34,163 bases of DNA from SIAJ01 sp036266155 (GCA_036266155.1 DATANR010000363.1:1-34163); one strand, 5' to 3'. Positions 16,934 through 24,451 are shown, numbered from the stretch's first letter. The notes: generated from the letters alone by a model not told the origin. Translations and numbers: made by a program.

Positions 16934-17815
16934 TTACACCAATCCCGCGCCGACGAGGATCTCCTTCAACTTTGCCCGCTTCTCGGCGCTCAACGGCGCG
17001 ATGGGTGAGCGACTGGGACCGACGTCCCAGCCGGTTAATGCCATCGCTTGCTTCACGACGCCGGGTGCGGTGCCGATCGTCAGGGCGATGCGGACGGGGC
17101 TCAGGCGCTTTTGCGCGGCTTTACAGCGGTCGAGGTCGCCGGCACGGAAGGCTTCAAAGATTTCGACGACGAGCTTGGGTGCAATGTTGCCGGACGCGGG
17201 GACGGCTCCCTTGGCGCCGAACAACAGGCCCGGCGCGATCAGGGTGTCGCGGCCGAGGAGCACGGCGAAGTCGTCCGGCACGAGCCGCACGGTCTCGATC
17301 ATGTTCTGTAAGTCGCCGGACGAATCCTTGATGGCGACGATGTTCTTCACCTCGGCGAGCCGGGCGACGGTCTCCGGCTCGATCTTCAAGCCGCCGCACG
17401 TTGCTGGGTTGCTGTAAAGGATCACGGGCAACGTCGTGCGCTCGGCGAGACGCCGATAGTGGTCGGTCAGCTCGGACTGGTTCGGCATGATGAAGTACGG
17501 CGTGATGACCGAGACGCCGTCGGCCCCTTCGCGCTCGGCCATCTTCGTGTGCAGGATCGCTTCACGTGTCGTCTCCGCGCCGGTGCCGGCGAAGACGGGC
17601 AGGCGTTTGTTGACGTGCTCGACCGTCGTCGCGACGATTTTTTGCTTTTCGTCAGCATCGAGCGCGTAGCATTCGCCCGTTGTGCCCAAGACGAAGATGC
17701 CGTGGACGCCGCAGGCGATCTGGTGGTCGATGAGCTGGCGAAGGCGGGGATAGTCGACTTCCTCGTCGGCCCGCATGGGCGTGACGAGAGGCGGGATGAT
17801 GCCGCGAACCTGCAT
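16934..17815 (-). CDS. DapA/NanA-superfamily class I aldolase, substrate uncertain
   Basis: The 293-residue (beta/alpha)8 protein has GTTGE (45-49), the Schiff-base Lys in VAIKDSSGD and the catalytic Tyr in ILYSNP, so it is a working member of the dihydrodipicolinate synthase/N-acetylneuraminate lyase superfamily. Two residues argue against true DapA: the segment normally PYYN is PYFI, replacing the tyrosine donated across the dimer, and the Arg that binds aspartate semialdehyde five residues after the catalytic Tyr is Thr here (Y-S-N-P-A-T-C-G-G). It may act on another 2-keto acid substrate. It is isolated from lysine genes and flanked by palindromes on both sides; the upstream one ends about 10 bases from its start codon. 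Confidence 0.85.
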   Translation of the reverse strand: MQVRGIIPPLVTPMRADEEVDYPRLRQLIDHQIACGVHGIFVLGTTGECYALDADEKQKIVATTVEHVNKRLPVFAGTGAETTREAILHTKMAEREGADGVSVITPYFIMPNQSELTDHYRRLAERTTLPVILYSNPATCGGLKIEPETVARLAEVKNIVAIKDSSGDLQNMIETVRLVPDDFAVLLGRDTLIAPGLLFGAKGAVPASGNIAPKLVVEIFEAFRAGDLDRCKAAQKRLSPVRIALTIGTAPGVVKQAMALTGWDVGPSRSPIAPLSAEKRAKLKEILVGAGLV

Positions 17816-17824
17816 GGCTGAATT

Positions 17825-17856
17825 CCGTAGGACGGGTTTTCAAGCCTGTCCTACGG
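17825..17856. repeat. GGACAGG-family palindrome ahead of the aldolase gene
   Basis: CCGTAGGAC and GTCCTACGG are perfect arms, with a nearly paired interior (GGG/CCT) and an A/T-rich loop. It is the longest copy of the family found in odhB. It lies between the small hypothetical gene and the aldolase start on the minus strand. Confidence 0.8.
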
Positions 17857-17873
17857 AGGCGACGGCGATGCTG

Positions 17874-17898
17874 GTAGGTCGGATTCGAAACCTGACCT
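17874..17898. repeat. Divergent second palindrome (TAGGTC family) at the end of the hypothetical gene
   Basis: TAGGTC-gGaTTCGAAACC-TGACCTA is an imperfect inverted repeat in the same style as the preceding element. Its right arm overlaps the stop codon of the small hypothetical gene, so it probably acts in its termination. Confidence 0.55.
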
Positions 17899-18217
17899 AA
17901 GCGACGAGGACGTATTCCTCTTTCGGCGAGAGTCCAAGAATCGACAGAAGCGGGCTCGTCGGATCGTCAACGTGCGACACCACGATGGAGTGCGGCATCG
18001 CGGTTCCTGCTCCGCGTATGGCGACGTGCCCATCCGCATCGCGAACAAGGACGGCCCGGATCGGTTCGCCACGTGCGTAATGGCCTTCCAACTGCGCCGG
18101 CTCGGCAATGTCGAGCGGGCCGTTGCGCTGATAGCGCCAGTCGCGGCCGGACTGGTCCTCGATGACAAGCCATTCCATATTGGGTCCGATGGCTTTCACA
18201 TGTTTGGCGGCGCTCAT
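17897..18217 (-). CDS. Hypothetical protein, 106 residues
   Basis: I do not recognise this family. From the ATG at 18215-18217 the product is soluble, begins MSAAKHVKAIGP, and has an internal stretch with regular beta-strand-like alternation (WLVIEDQSGRDWRYQ, then IRAVLVRDADGHVAIRG). It ends with the hydrophobic LGLSPKEEYVLVA. The start is set by GAGGAG seven bases upstream; the frame stays open further, but that part has no coding character. It is divergent from the metallopeptidase gene, and the aldolase gene follows it beyond two palindromes. Confidence 0.65.
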   Translation of the reverse strand: MSAAKHVKAIGPNMEWLVIEDQSGRDWRYQRNGPLDIAEPAQLEGHYARGEPIRAVLVRDADGHVAIRGAGTAMPHSIVVSHVDDPTSPLLSILGLSPKEEYVLVA

Positions 18218-18380
18218 GGGGTAGCTCCTCACTTTCATCGAAATATCCGCGCGAGCGCAAATATCGCGGTTTTGGAAAGCGGCGCGGATGTCGTAACAGA
18301 CTGCATTTCTCGTGCCCAATTGCATGCCTGTTCGATTGAGGGTCCGGCTCCGATGATGACAAGGTCTCCTGGAGTCAATC

Positions 18381-19424
18381 ATGTTTCGTGCCGCGTTCGT
18401 GAGCCTCGCCTTTTGCCTGCCGATCCTGGCCGCCGACCCGCCGAAGAAAGTCGCCGCGGTCGTCGAGTCGTCGCTCAAGACGGCCGGCGGCAACATCCGC
18501 CAGTTCGCGTTTGACGGCGACGCGGATACGTACTTCGCGTCCGATGGCAATCCCGGAAAGGACGATCACTTCACGCTGCGCTTCGACGAGCCGATCGCGG
18601 TGAAGTCGATTGCCGTCACGACCGGCCGGCCGAAAGGTGGCGACTCGCTCGACAACGGCACGCTCGCGGTGAGCAGTGACGGCAAGGCATTTGTCGAGTT
18701 GGCCACGTTCAAGGATGGCAAGGCAACGGGCACGCCGACGGGCAAGGTCCAGACGATTCGCGTGTCACCGGGGGAATCGACCCATCCGCTCGTCATTCGA
18801 GAGTTCAAGATCGAGTCCGACGTACCCATCGCCACGTTCCGCTATCCGGTCGAGTTCACCATCGACGTGTCCGAGGCGCCCGAGATGAAGGAGTGGGCCG
18901 AGAAGGCCGTGCGCATTTGCGAACGGCAGTATCCGATGATCAACGACGAACTGAAGAGCGACGGCTACAAGCCAGCGACGCAAGTGGCGATGACGTTGAA
19001 GAAGGATTACAAGGGCGTGGCCGCCACAGGCGGTACTCAGATCGTCGGCTCAGTGAAGTATTTTCAGGGCCACCCCGACGACTTCGGGGCGATGGTCCAC
19101 GAGACCGTCCACGTCGTGCAGCGCTATCGCACGCGCAACAACCCCGGCTGGCTGGTCGAGGGCGTCGCTGACTACGTCCGCTTCTTCAAGTATGAGCCGG
19201 GCAAGATCGGGCCGATCAATCCCGACAAAGTGAAATACGACGGTGCTTATCGCCAAACTGCCGCGTTCCTGAACTACGTGAGTACGAAATACGACAAGGA
19301 TTTGGTGCAGAAGCTGAACAAGGCCATGCGTGAGGGCGAATACAAGAACGACTTGTGGAAGGAGTTGACCAAGAAGACGGCGAAAGAACTGGACGAGGAG
19401 TGGCGGGCATCGATGAAGAAATGA
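18381..19424 (+). CDS. Secreted metallopeptidase of the plant basic-secretory-protein type with discoidin-like N-terminus
   Basis: The 347-residue product has a Sec signal (1-18). Residues about 28-148 look like a discoidin/F5-8 type C beta-sandwich (FDGDADTYFASDGN, then a strand ending LVIREFKIES), a fold often used for carbohydrate binding. Residues about 155-347 match the basic secretory protein family, with the zinc-binding H240-E-x-x-H244 in VHETVHVVQRY and the conserved GWLVEGVADYVR (256-267), where Glu260 is a likely further ligand. It is probably an exported endopeptidase or a related hydrolase. GGAG precedes the ATG. The gene converges on comM with only 6 bases between the stop codons. 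Confidence 0.85.
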   Translation: MFRAAFVSLAFCLPILAADPPKKVAAVVESSLKTAGGNIRQFAFDGDADTYFASDGNPGKDDHFTLRFDEPIAVKSIAVTTGRPKGGDSLDNGTLAVSSDGKAFVELATFKDGKATGTPTGKVQTIRVSPGESTHPLVIREFKIESDVPIATFRYPVEFTIDVSEAPEMKEWAEKAVRICERQYPMINDELKSDGYKPATQVAMTLKKDYKGVAATGGTQIVGSVKYFQGHPDDFGAMVHETVHVVQRYRTRNNPGWLVEGVADYVRFFKYEPGKIGPINPDKVKYDGAYRQTAAFLNYVSTKYDKDLVQKLNKAMREGEYKNDLWKELTKKTAKELDEEWRASMKK

Positions 19425-19430
19425 AGGCTG

Positions 19431-20765
19431 CTATCGAGCCCACAGCCGTCGATCCAGGCTCCGATACTGAATCGCCTCGCTCAAATGGCTGGCGAGGATA
19501 TTGGCGTTGCCGTCCAGGTCGGCGATCGTGCGCGACATGCGCAGGATGCGGTCGTGAGCGCGGGCCGAAAGGCCGAGTTCTTCCATGGCGCTTTGCAATA
19601 GCCCCTGGCAATCCGCATCGAGATGACAGAACTTCCGCAACTGGCGCGGGCTCATGCGGCTGTTCATCGCGCCGGCACCCGCGCCAAAGCGTTCGGCCTG
19701 CACGGCACGGGCCTTGAAGACCGATTCACGCATACTTGCGGTGTTTGTTCCATCCGCCGTCGCCGACAATTCCGCGAACGGGACGGCCGGCACTTCAATG
19801 TGCAAGTCGATGCGATCTAAGAGGGGGCCGCTGATTCGGCCCATGTACTTTTCGATCTGCATCGGCGTGCAGCCGCAGACGTGCTTCGGATCGCCCATGT
19901 AGCCGCACGGACATGGATTCATCGACGCAACAAGGATGAAGCTAGCCGGAAACTTCGTCGAGTTCATCGCGCGCGAGATGGTGACGTGGCCTTCTTCGAG
20001 CGGCTGGCGCAGCACCTCCAGACTGCGGCGATTGAATTCGGGCAGTTCGTCAAGGAAGAGCACGCCGTGATGGGCGAGTGATATTTCGCCCGGCGCCGGT
20101 ACGCTGCCGCCGCCGACCATGCCTGCGTCGGAGACCGTGTGGTGCGGCGAACGAAAGGGCCGCGTGGTCATCAGTGGCTCGCCGCTCGGCAGTCGGCCGA
20201 CAGCCGAATAGATGCGTGTCGTTTCCAAACTTTCGTGCGGTGTGAGCGGCGGCAAGATCGTCGCGAGCCGTTTTGCCAACATCGTCTTGCCCGTGCCAGG
20301 GCTGCCGATCATCAGCACGTTATGGCCACCCGCGGCAGCGACCGTGAGCGCGCGCTTGGCCGACTCCTGGCCGCGGACGTCCGAGAAATCAACATCGTAA
20401 CGGTTAAGTCGCGGCTGCAAGTCGGCCATGCCGCTGGCTGCCGGTTCGAGTTCGAGGTGGCCGGACACGAGGCCGACGGCATCGTTCAACGAACCGACAC
20501 CGAAAACTTGCAACTCTTCAACGACGGCGGCCTCACGTGCGTTTTCAACGGGCACGATCAGTCGGCGGATGCCGCGATCGCGTGCTGCCATCGCCATCGA
20601 CAGGGCGCCCTTGACCGGCCGCACGTTACCGTCCAGCGCCAACTCGCCGATCGTCGCCATGTCGTCCAGCTGATCAGGACGAAGTTGACGGGTCGCAACG
20701 AGCAGACCGAGCGCGATCGGCAAGTCAAATGCGCCCGCGTCCTTGCGTAAGTCGGCCGGGGCCAG
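19431..20765 (-). pseudogene. comM: comM/yifB, Mg-chelatase-like AAA+ ATPase, 5' end removed by the prophage
   Basis: ComM is a hexameric helicase for branch migration during natural transformation. What remains (444 codons) starts at LAPADLRKDAGAFDLPIAL and runs to the normal C-terminus, with Walker A GSPGTGKT, the FRSPHH and GGGSVPAPGEISLAHHGVLFLDELPEF segments, sensor region MNPCPCGY, and an intact Mg_chelatase C-terminal domain. Known ComM proteins have about 70 more residues in front, ending ...N-LAPAD. Here the homology stops abruptly at that Leu, and the frame continues into unrelated DNA without a plausible start codon. The missing piece should lie at the other end of the prophage, outside the window. 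No in-frame ATG precedes the MATIGELAL segment, so any product would lack most of the N-terminal domain. Confidence 0.9.
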
Positions 20766-20770
20766 TTGGA

Positions 20771-20971
20771 CACATTGAACAGTTGCTTGCGGCCGTTCTT
20801 GCTCGCAAGTACATCGTTCCGCAAACGGGTAACGCCAAGGCGGGCGAAAGTGAATCGCTGACCCCGAGAATACTCGCCTTGCACAAGGAGGGAAAGGGGC
20901 CGTCCGAGATCGGCAGGTTGCTTGGCATTGACCGGAAACGGGTGGCAAGAGTTCTGGCCGATGCCAAGTAA
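20771..20971 (+). pseudogene. C-terminal helix-turn-helix fragment at the prophage edge
   Basis: An open frame runs in from the junction and ends at TAA 20969-20971. Its last ~40 residues (LTPRILALHKEGKGPSEIG and on to RKRVARVL) form a convincing helix-turn-helix like those at the C-terminus of serine recombinases/resolvases or in homeodomain-like DNA-binding proteins. There is no ATG or GTG with a ribosome-binding site inside the prophage; the only in-prophage start is a weak TTG at 20783. It is most easily read as the 3' part of a phage gene cut by integration, with the 5' part at the far end. A strong terminator follows. Confidence 0.5.
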
Positions 20972-21006
20972 AAATCCCGACGCCCTGCGATTTTGAGGAA
21001 TGCAAG

Positions 21007-21037
21007 GCCGGTCCGAGAGGGCCGGCTTTTTCGTTTT
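21007..21037 (+). terminator. Intrinsic terminator
   Basis: GCCGGTCC-GAGA-GGGCCGGC (one G-U pair) is followed by TTTTTCGTTTT. It ends transcription of the helix-turn-helix fragment and isolates the small-gene block that follows. Confidence 0.85.
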
Positions 21038-21190
21038 CATGTCCGGCCAAAATTGCGCCGCTCCGCCGCCTGGCATTTTCGTGGCATGACCCGACCACAT
21101 TTGCCCGTTCCTGGCGTTTCCTCCACTGTGACAACGCTGCGGGCAAGCTCGTCCGCAAGGATTGGTCGTGTCCCAACCCAGGAGAAGGCC

Positions 21191-21493
21191 ATGAGCCGGC
21201 GCAACCCGACGACGTTGTGGTCCAATGGCGGTCATCTAAATCAGGAGGCCGCCATGTCCCCCGAATCCATCCGTTCGTTCCCGCACGACGACTACCACCC
21301 GCACTACCCCACTGCCGGGAGCGTTTCCAGTGGGGCGGACAATCGGCCGATGCAATCGTCACCAACGAAGGACTCTACCATGACTCCGGCACAACCCACC
21401 CCGCCTCGCAAAACTGACTGGCTTACACGGGGATCGCAAGTAGCCAACATCATCAACGCCTTGTTTAAGCTCGTGGGCATGTTCTTCCCGTGA
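21191..21493 (+). CDS. Small phage protein, possibly membrane-active C-terminus
   Basis: The 100-residue product from the ATG at 21191 (AGGAGA just upstream) is unrecognised. The middle is Pro/Ser/His-rich and disordered; the last ~20 residues (VANIINALFKLVGMFFP) are strongly hydrophobic. Two further in-frame ATGs, at 21254 (AGGAGG upstream) and 21380 (AAGGAC upstream), each have their own ribosome-binding site, giving possible products of 79 and 37 residues. The shortest would be essentially a linker plus the hydrophobic helix, as in some holin-like or toxin-like peptides. That function is only a suggestion. Confidence 0.5.
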   Translation: MSRRNPTTLWSNGGHLNQEAAMSPESIRSFPHDDYHPHYPTAGSVSSGADNRPMQSSPTKDSTMTPAQPTPPRKTDWLTRGSQVANIINALFKLVGMFFP

Positions 21494-21576
21494 TGGCACC
21501 GAGGCACCTCCATGTTCGGGCATGGAGCGGGGCGACATTCTTGCCTTACTGACGTTGCGCCGGAGCGATTGCCGGG

Positions 21577-21588
21577 TAAGATATTGCA
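21577..21588 (+). promoter_or_regulatory. Possible promoter ahead of the small coiled-coil gene
   Basis: TTGCGC (21555-21560), a 16-base spacer and TAAGAT (21577-21582) resemble a sigma-70 promoter. A GTG at 21589 lies 6 bases after the -10. A small hairpin, GGTCC...GGGACC, follows at about 21592-21608. Weak evidence only. Confidence 0.3.
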
Positions 21589-21636
21589 GTGGTCCTGTTC
21601 TCGGGACCACCCATAGTTCCACACCGGGAGGATTCC

Positions 21637-21837
21637 GTGACGCCAGAACGACTTGTCGAACTTGAACAGGACCCGGACAAGGCGGAATTGTGCGCCGAGG
21701 TCAGACGGCTCCTTGCTGAAAACAAGCGGTTGGCGGCCGAGGTGCAACGATTGACCGCCGAACCGAAGCCGGCACCAAAACAAAACCCGTGGGCCTCTGT
21801 GTTGAAGACACGAGCGATCATGGGCAACCCGAGATAG
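21637..21837 (+). CDS. Small coiled-coil protein, 66 residues
   Basis: GTG start with GGGAGG upstream. Residues 1-42 are a charged heptad-like helix (AEVRRLLAENKRLAAEVQRL) that should form a coiled coil; the rest is a Pro/Lys-rich tail. I do not recognise it. The frame could open earlier at a GTG at 21589, but the ribosome-binding site favours 21637. It resembles the next gene in having a long helical character, so both might be structural or regulatory partners. Confidence 0.5.
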   Translation: MTPERLVELEQDPDKAELCAEVRRLLAENKRLAAEVQRLTAEPKPAPKQNPWASVLKTRAIMGNPR

Positions 21838-21865
21838 CTTCAGCCATCCATGCCAGGAGTCCCAC

Positions 21866-22276
21866 GTGGCCAGAACCATTGAAGAAATCGTTCGTGAACA
21901 AACTGAAATCCGTGACGAACATGATCGACTTTGCCAAGAAGCCGAAGAAGCTGAAGCGGCCGGGACAGTCGGCACTTCGGACCAAGGCAAAACGATCTCC
22001 GTGCTAGATGATTTGGATCTCGGCTCCGTGAACGCCGACGAGCTTGAACGATGGGTTGATCGATTCCATGAAGACCAGAACATTACCGAGGCGTGGCTGG
22101 CGCAGCAAGCGAAGCTGAATTCGTCGCTCGCCACGCAAGACCAACAGGCCGCCAAGATAGAAGACCTGACCGACGACAAGGGCCGTCTTGAAGTGGACTT
22201 GGATCAAGCCAAAGGCATGAACAGCGGGCTCCGAAACGAGAACGAGAATCTGCGCCACAAGCTGGGCTTGAAGTAG
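21866..22276 (+). CDS. Coiled-coil phage protein, 136 residues
   Basis: GTG start with CAGGAG upstream. The protein is highly charged and almost wholly helical: an N-terminal helix (about 1-32), a Gly/Thr/Ser-rich break (33-44), a short segment around DADELERWVDRFHEDQ-like sequence, and a long C-terminal coiled coil (about 75-136) ending LRHKLGLK. No family is recognised. Scaffold-like or regulatory roles would both fit such a composition, but the gene is far from the head module. Confidence 0.55.
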   Translation: MARTIEEIVREQTEIRDEHDRLCQEAEEAEAAGTVGTSDQGKTISVLDDLDLGSVNADELERWVDRFHEDQNITEAWLAQQAKLNSSLATQDQQAAKIEDLTDDKGRLEVDLDQAKGMNSGLRNENENLRHKLGLK

Positions 22277-22285
22277 CCGGTCCGT

Positions 22286-22314
22286 TTGCCTTCTTTCACG
22301 GAAGGATGGATACT
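22286..22314 (+). promoter_or_regulatory. Possible sigma-70 promoter
   Basis: TTGCCT (22286-22291), a 17-base spacer and GATACT (22309-22314) lie just after the coiled-coil gene and about 28 bases before the next start codon. Good spacing, moderate hexamers. Confidence 0.4.
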
Positions 22315-22341
22315 ACTCCATCGCCCGATGGAGGGAATTCC

Positions 22342-22515
22342 ATGTTCAGAAAGGGTGCCACTGTCCGACGCAAAGAAGACGGGGCCAAATTGAGAATTGC
22401 AAGTCGCACTGTCGAACTAGATGGGACGGTCGTGTATGTCGCCGGGAGAGTCGGAACAGGAGAACGAGACACCTACTTCGAAGACGAACTCTCGCCGGAT
22501 CTGAGTGGCGTCTAG
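22342..22515 (+). CDS. Small hypothetical protein, 57 residues
   Basis: ATG with GGAGGG about 7 bases upstream. The product looks like a small beta-barrel: a short KOW/SH3-like pattern (KGATVRRKEDGAKLRIASRT, then TVVYVAGRVGTGERDTYF-like strands) ending in an acidic tail. No family is assigned with confidence. An ATG 12 codons upstream is possible but has a poorer site. Confidence 0.5.
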   Translation: MFRKGATVRRKEDGAKLRIASRTVELDGTVVYVAGRVGTGERDTYFEDELSPDLSGV

Positions 22516-22809
22516 CTTGCCGGTCGGGCAAATTCATTTTGCCCTGTTCGTTGCCGAGGTGATTTGGGCGACACCGAAGCGGCGGGCAGGGTGCTTTCAT
22601 TCCCCACGTGTCGTCCAGGTGCCCATCACTTCAAGTATTTGCGCACCTTGGAGTGACATCCTTGTACAATGTCCCTTGCAAACTGGCCGGATGGCCACCC
22701 TCTTATCTGACCGTCAACGCAGTGACGGACACTTAACCAATTTGACCATCCATCGCATGGTAACTCTCGTGGCTGACGAGAGCAGAGTCATTACCAGGAA
22801 GGCGTGGTC
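22516..22809 (+). other. Untranslated leader region of the hybrid kinase gene
   Basis: No gene seen. It contains a hairpin GGGCAAA-TTCAT-TTTGCCC (22526-22544) after the preceding gene; a -10-like TACAAT at 22665-22670 with a poor -35; and a structured element just before the kinase. There TGGTAACTCTCG (22758-22769) pairs with CGAGAG (22777-22782) and, past an 8-base bulge, with TTACCA (22791-22796). The last base of that stem is the first base of the ribosome-binding site AGGAAGG (22796-22802), so folding could affect translation. Confidence 0.5.
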
Positions 22810-24369
22810 ATGTCCTCGCTTGAACGGACGGGTTTGTCACCAGAAGAAATCGGTGAACGCTTCGACTTGCTGGCCGCTGATGCCAGGGAGTACGCCCTCT
22901 TCATGATGGGGCTGGACGGCAAGCTGCTCTGTTGGAACCAGGGAGCGGAACGCATTTTCGGCTACCAGACCAACGAGGTCATCGGAACACACTTCTCCCG
23001 CTTTTACACTCCCGAAGACATTGTCACTGGCCAACCCGAACACGAACTCAAGATGGCGTTGGCGGACGGACGGGCGGACAGTAGTTGCTGGCAAATTCGC
23101 AAGGATGGCACACGTTTCTGGTGCCATGCGACAGTGACTTCGTTGCGCAACGAAAACAAACAAAGTCGGTCGTTCGCCAGGGTCGTTCATGATCTGACGG
23201 AAAGCGAGACAGAGCAAGCTCAACGAAAGCGAGCCGATGGTCTCGCCGAAGCCAATCGGAGCAAAGAAGAATTCATGGCGTTGCTATCCCATGAACTGCG
23301 CAGTCCTCTTTCGCCAATCCTCAACGCCTTGAGCATTTTTCGGCAAGTGAAGACGACCGATCCGATTATCGAACAAGCCGGAAGCATCATCGACCGACAG
23401 GTTGGCGTCATGGTGCGACTGGTCGATGACCTGTTGGACATCGCCAGGATCACCAAAGGCAAGTTGCGGCTGACCAAAGAGCATGTCGAACTACGAGGTG
23501 TTGTCAACGACGCCGCCGAAACTGCTCGCTCATTCATGGACGCTCGCAAACACGATTTTTCGGTCTCGCTCCCGACCACTTCTATTTGGGTCGAAGCTGA
23601 CCCGGCTCGAATGGAACAAGTCATCGTCAATTTGCTCAACAATTCAGCGAAGTACACCGACACGGGCGGGCTGATTCGGATGACGGTCATTCGAGAAGGA
23701 GACGAGGCGGTGATTCGAGTCCGGGATAACGGCGTCGGCATCGATCCGGCAGTCCTTCCCCGCATTTTTGACCTATTCGCTCAGGTGGACGGTACACTTG
23801 GCCGCTCCTATGGAGGTCTGGGAATCGGATTGGCACTTGCTCGGAACTTGGTTGAAATGCACGAAGGACGAATCCAAGCCACCAGTGCGGGCCAAGGAAA
23901 AGGTTGCGAATTCACGATCAAATTGCCGGCATTGCCAACGCCGCCGGTGCGTGAAACAAGCACAGTTCTGGAACCGGGTGAACGTACTGGACGATGTCTG
24001 CATGTGCTAATTGTGGAAGACAACATCGACGCCGGTGACAGCCTGAGTATGGTGCTGCGGCTATTCGGGCATGACGTTCAGTTAGCTCGAAGCGGTCAGG
24101 CGGCCTTGGAAATGGCCTCGACTTCTCGGCCAGACGTGGTGCTGCTGGACATCGGCTTGCCGGGGATGGACGGCTATAAGGTTGCCAAGCGGTTACGGGA
24201 GAGGCCGGAGTTCAAGGACGTGCTCGTGTGTGCATTGACAGGTTTTACTCCAAGTGAGGCAGACCGTCAGCGACAGCAAGAAACTGGGTTCGACCATTAT
24301 TACGTCAAGCCAGTGGAAGTGGGCACACTGCTCGAACTGTTCAAGACAATCCAGTCACCGACGGCGTGA
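22810..24369 (+). CDS. Hybrid sensor histidine kinase with PAS and receiver domains
   Basis: The 519-residue product has no membrane segment and is probably cytoplasmic. Domains: PAS (about 18-132, with a PAC-like end ARVVHDLTESE); a HisKA dimerisation helix with the phospho-accepting His161 in LSHELRSPL; HATPase_c (about 225-373) with the N box NLLNNSAKY, DNGVGID (306-312) and the G box GGLGIGLAL (335-343); and a receiver domain (about 398-515) with Asp447 in LLDIGLPGMDG and the conserved Lys500 in VKPV. All catalytic residues are present. ATG at 22810 is chosen because AGGAAGG is correctly spaced; a GTG two codons earlier is possible. A strong terminator follows. Such a complete kinase is unusual cargo for a phage; no separate response regulator is nearby. 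Confidence 0.92.
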   Translation: MSSLERTGLSPEEIGERFDLLAADAREYALFMMGLDGKLLCWNQGAERIFGYQTNEVIGTHFSRFYTPEDIVTGQPEHELKMALADGRADSSCWQIRKDGTRFWCHATVTSLRNENKQSRSFARVVHDLTESETEQAQRKRADGLAEANRSKEEFMALLSHELRSPLSPILNALSIFRQVKTTDPIIEQAGSIIDRQVGVMVRLVDDLLDIARITKGKLRLTKEHVELRGVVNDAAETARSFMDARKHDFSVSLPTTSIWVEADPARMEQVIVNLLNNSAKYTDTGGLIRMTVIREGDEAVIRVRDNGVGIDPAVLPRIFDLFAQVDGTLGRSYGGLGIGLALARNLVEMHEGRIQATSAGQGKGCEFTIKLPALPTPPVRETSTVLEPGERTGRCLHVLIVEDNIDAGDSLSMVLRLFGHDVQLARSGQAALEMASTSRPDVVLLDIGLPGMDGYKVAKRLRERPEFKDVLVCALTGFTPSEADRQRQQETGFDHYYVKPVEVGTLLELFKTIQSPTA

Positions 24370-24393
24370 CAGAGAACTGGATAGCATCTGTCG

Positions 24394-24427
24394 CCACGGG
24401 TAGGTGAACGCCTACCCGTGGTTTTTT
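24394..24427 (+). terminator. Strong intrinsic terminator after the kinase gene
   Basis: CCACGGGTAGG-TGAACG-CCTACCCGTGG, an 11-base perfect stem, is followed by TTTTTT. It isolates the kinase from the methyltransferase, so the latter needs its own promoter. Confidence 0.92.
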
Positions 24428-24440
24428 CTTGCGCTCGTCT

Positions 24441-24447
24441 CTAGCTA
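24441..24447 (+). promoter_or_regulatory. Start-proximal motif CTAGCTA (candidate -10-only phage promoter)
   Basis: CTAGCTA ends exactly 4 bases before the GTG start of the MT-A70 methyltransferase gene, just downstream of a terminator. There is no Shine-Dalgarno sequence between the motif and the start. It is one of a set of similar sites in the prophage. Confidence 0.5.
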
Positions 24448-24451
24448 TGGC

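Noticed and set aside
20766..21365. The upstream extension of the comM frame into the prophage, giving a 644-codon frame
   Set aside because: The extra ~200 codons have no similarity to ComM, no start codon with a ribosome-binding site and a random composition; the frame is open by chance.
21577..21591. TAAGATATTGCA-GTG considered as another start-proximal motif site
   Set aside because: It does not match CTnnnTA, and a better start with a Shine-Dalgarno sequence lies at 21637; it was listed only as a weak sigma-70 promoter.
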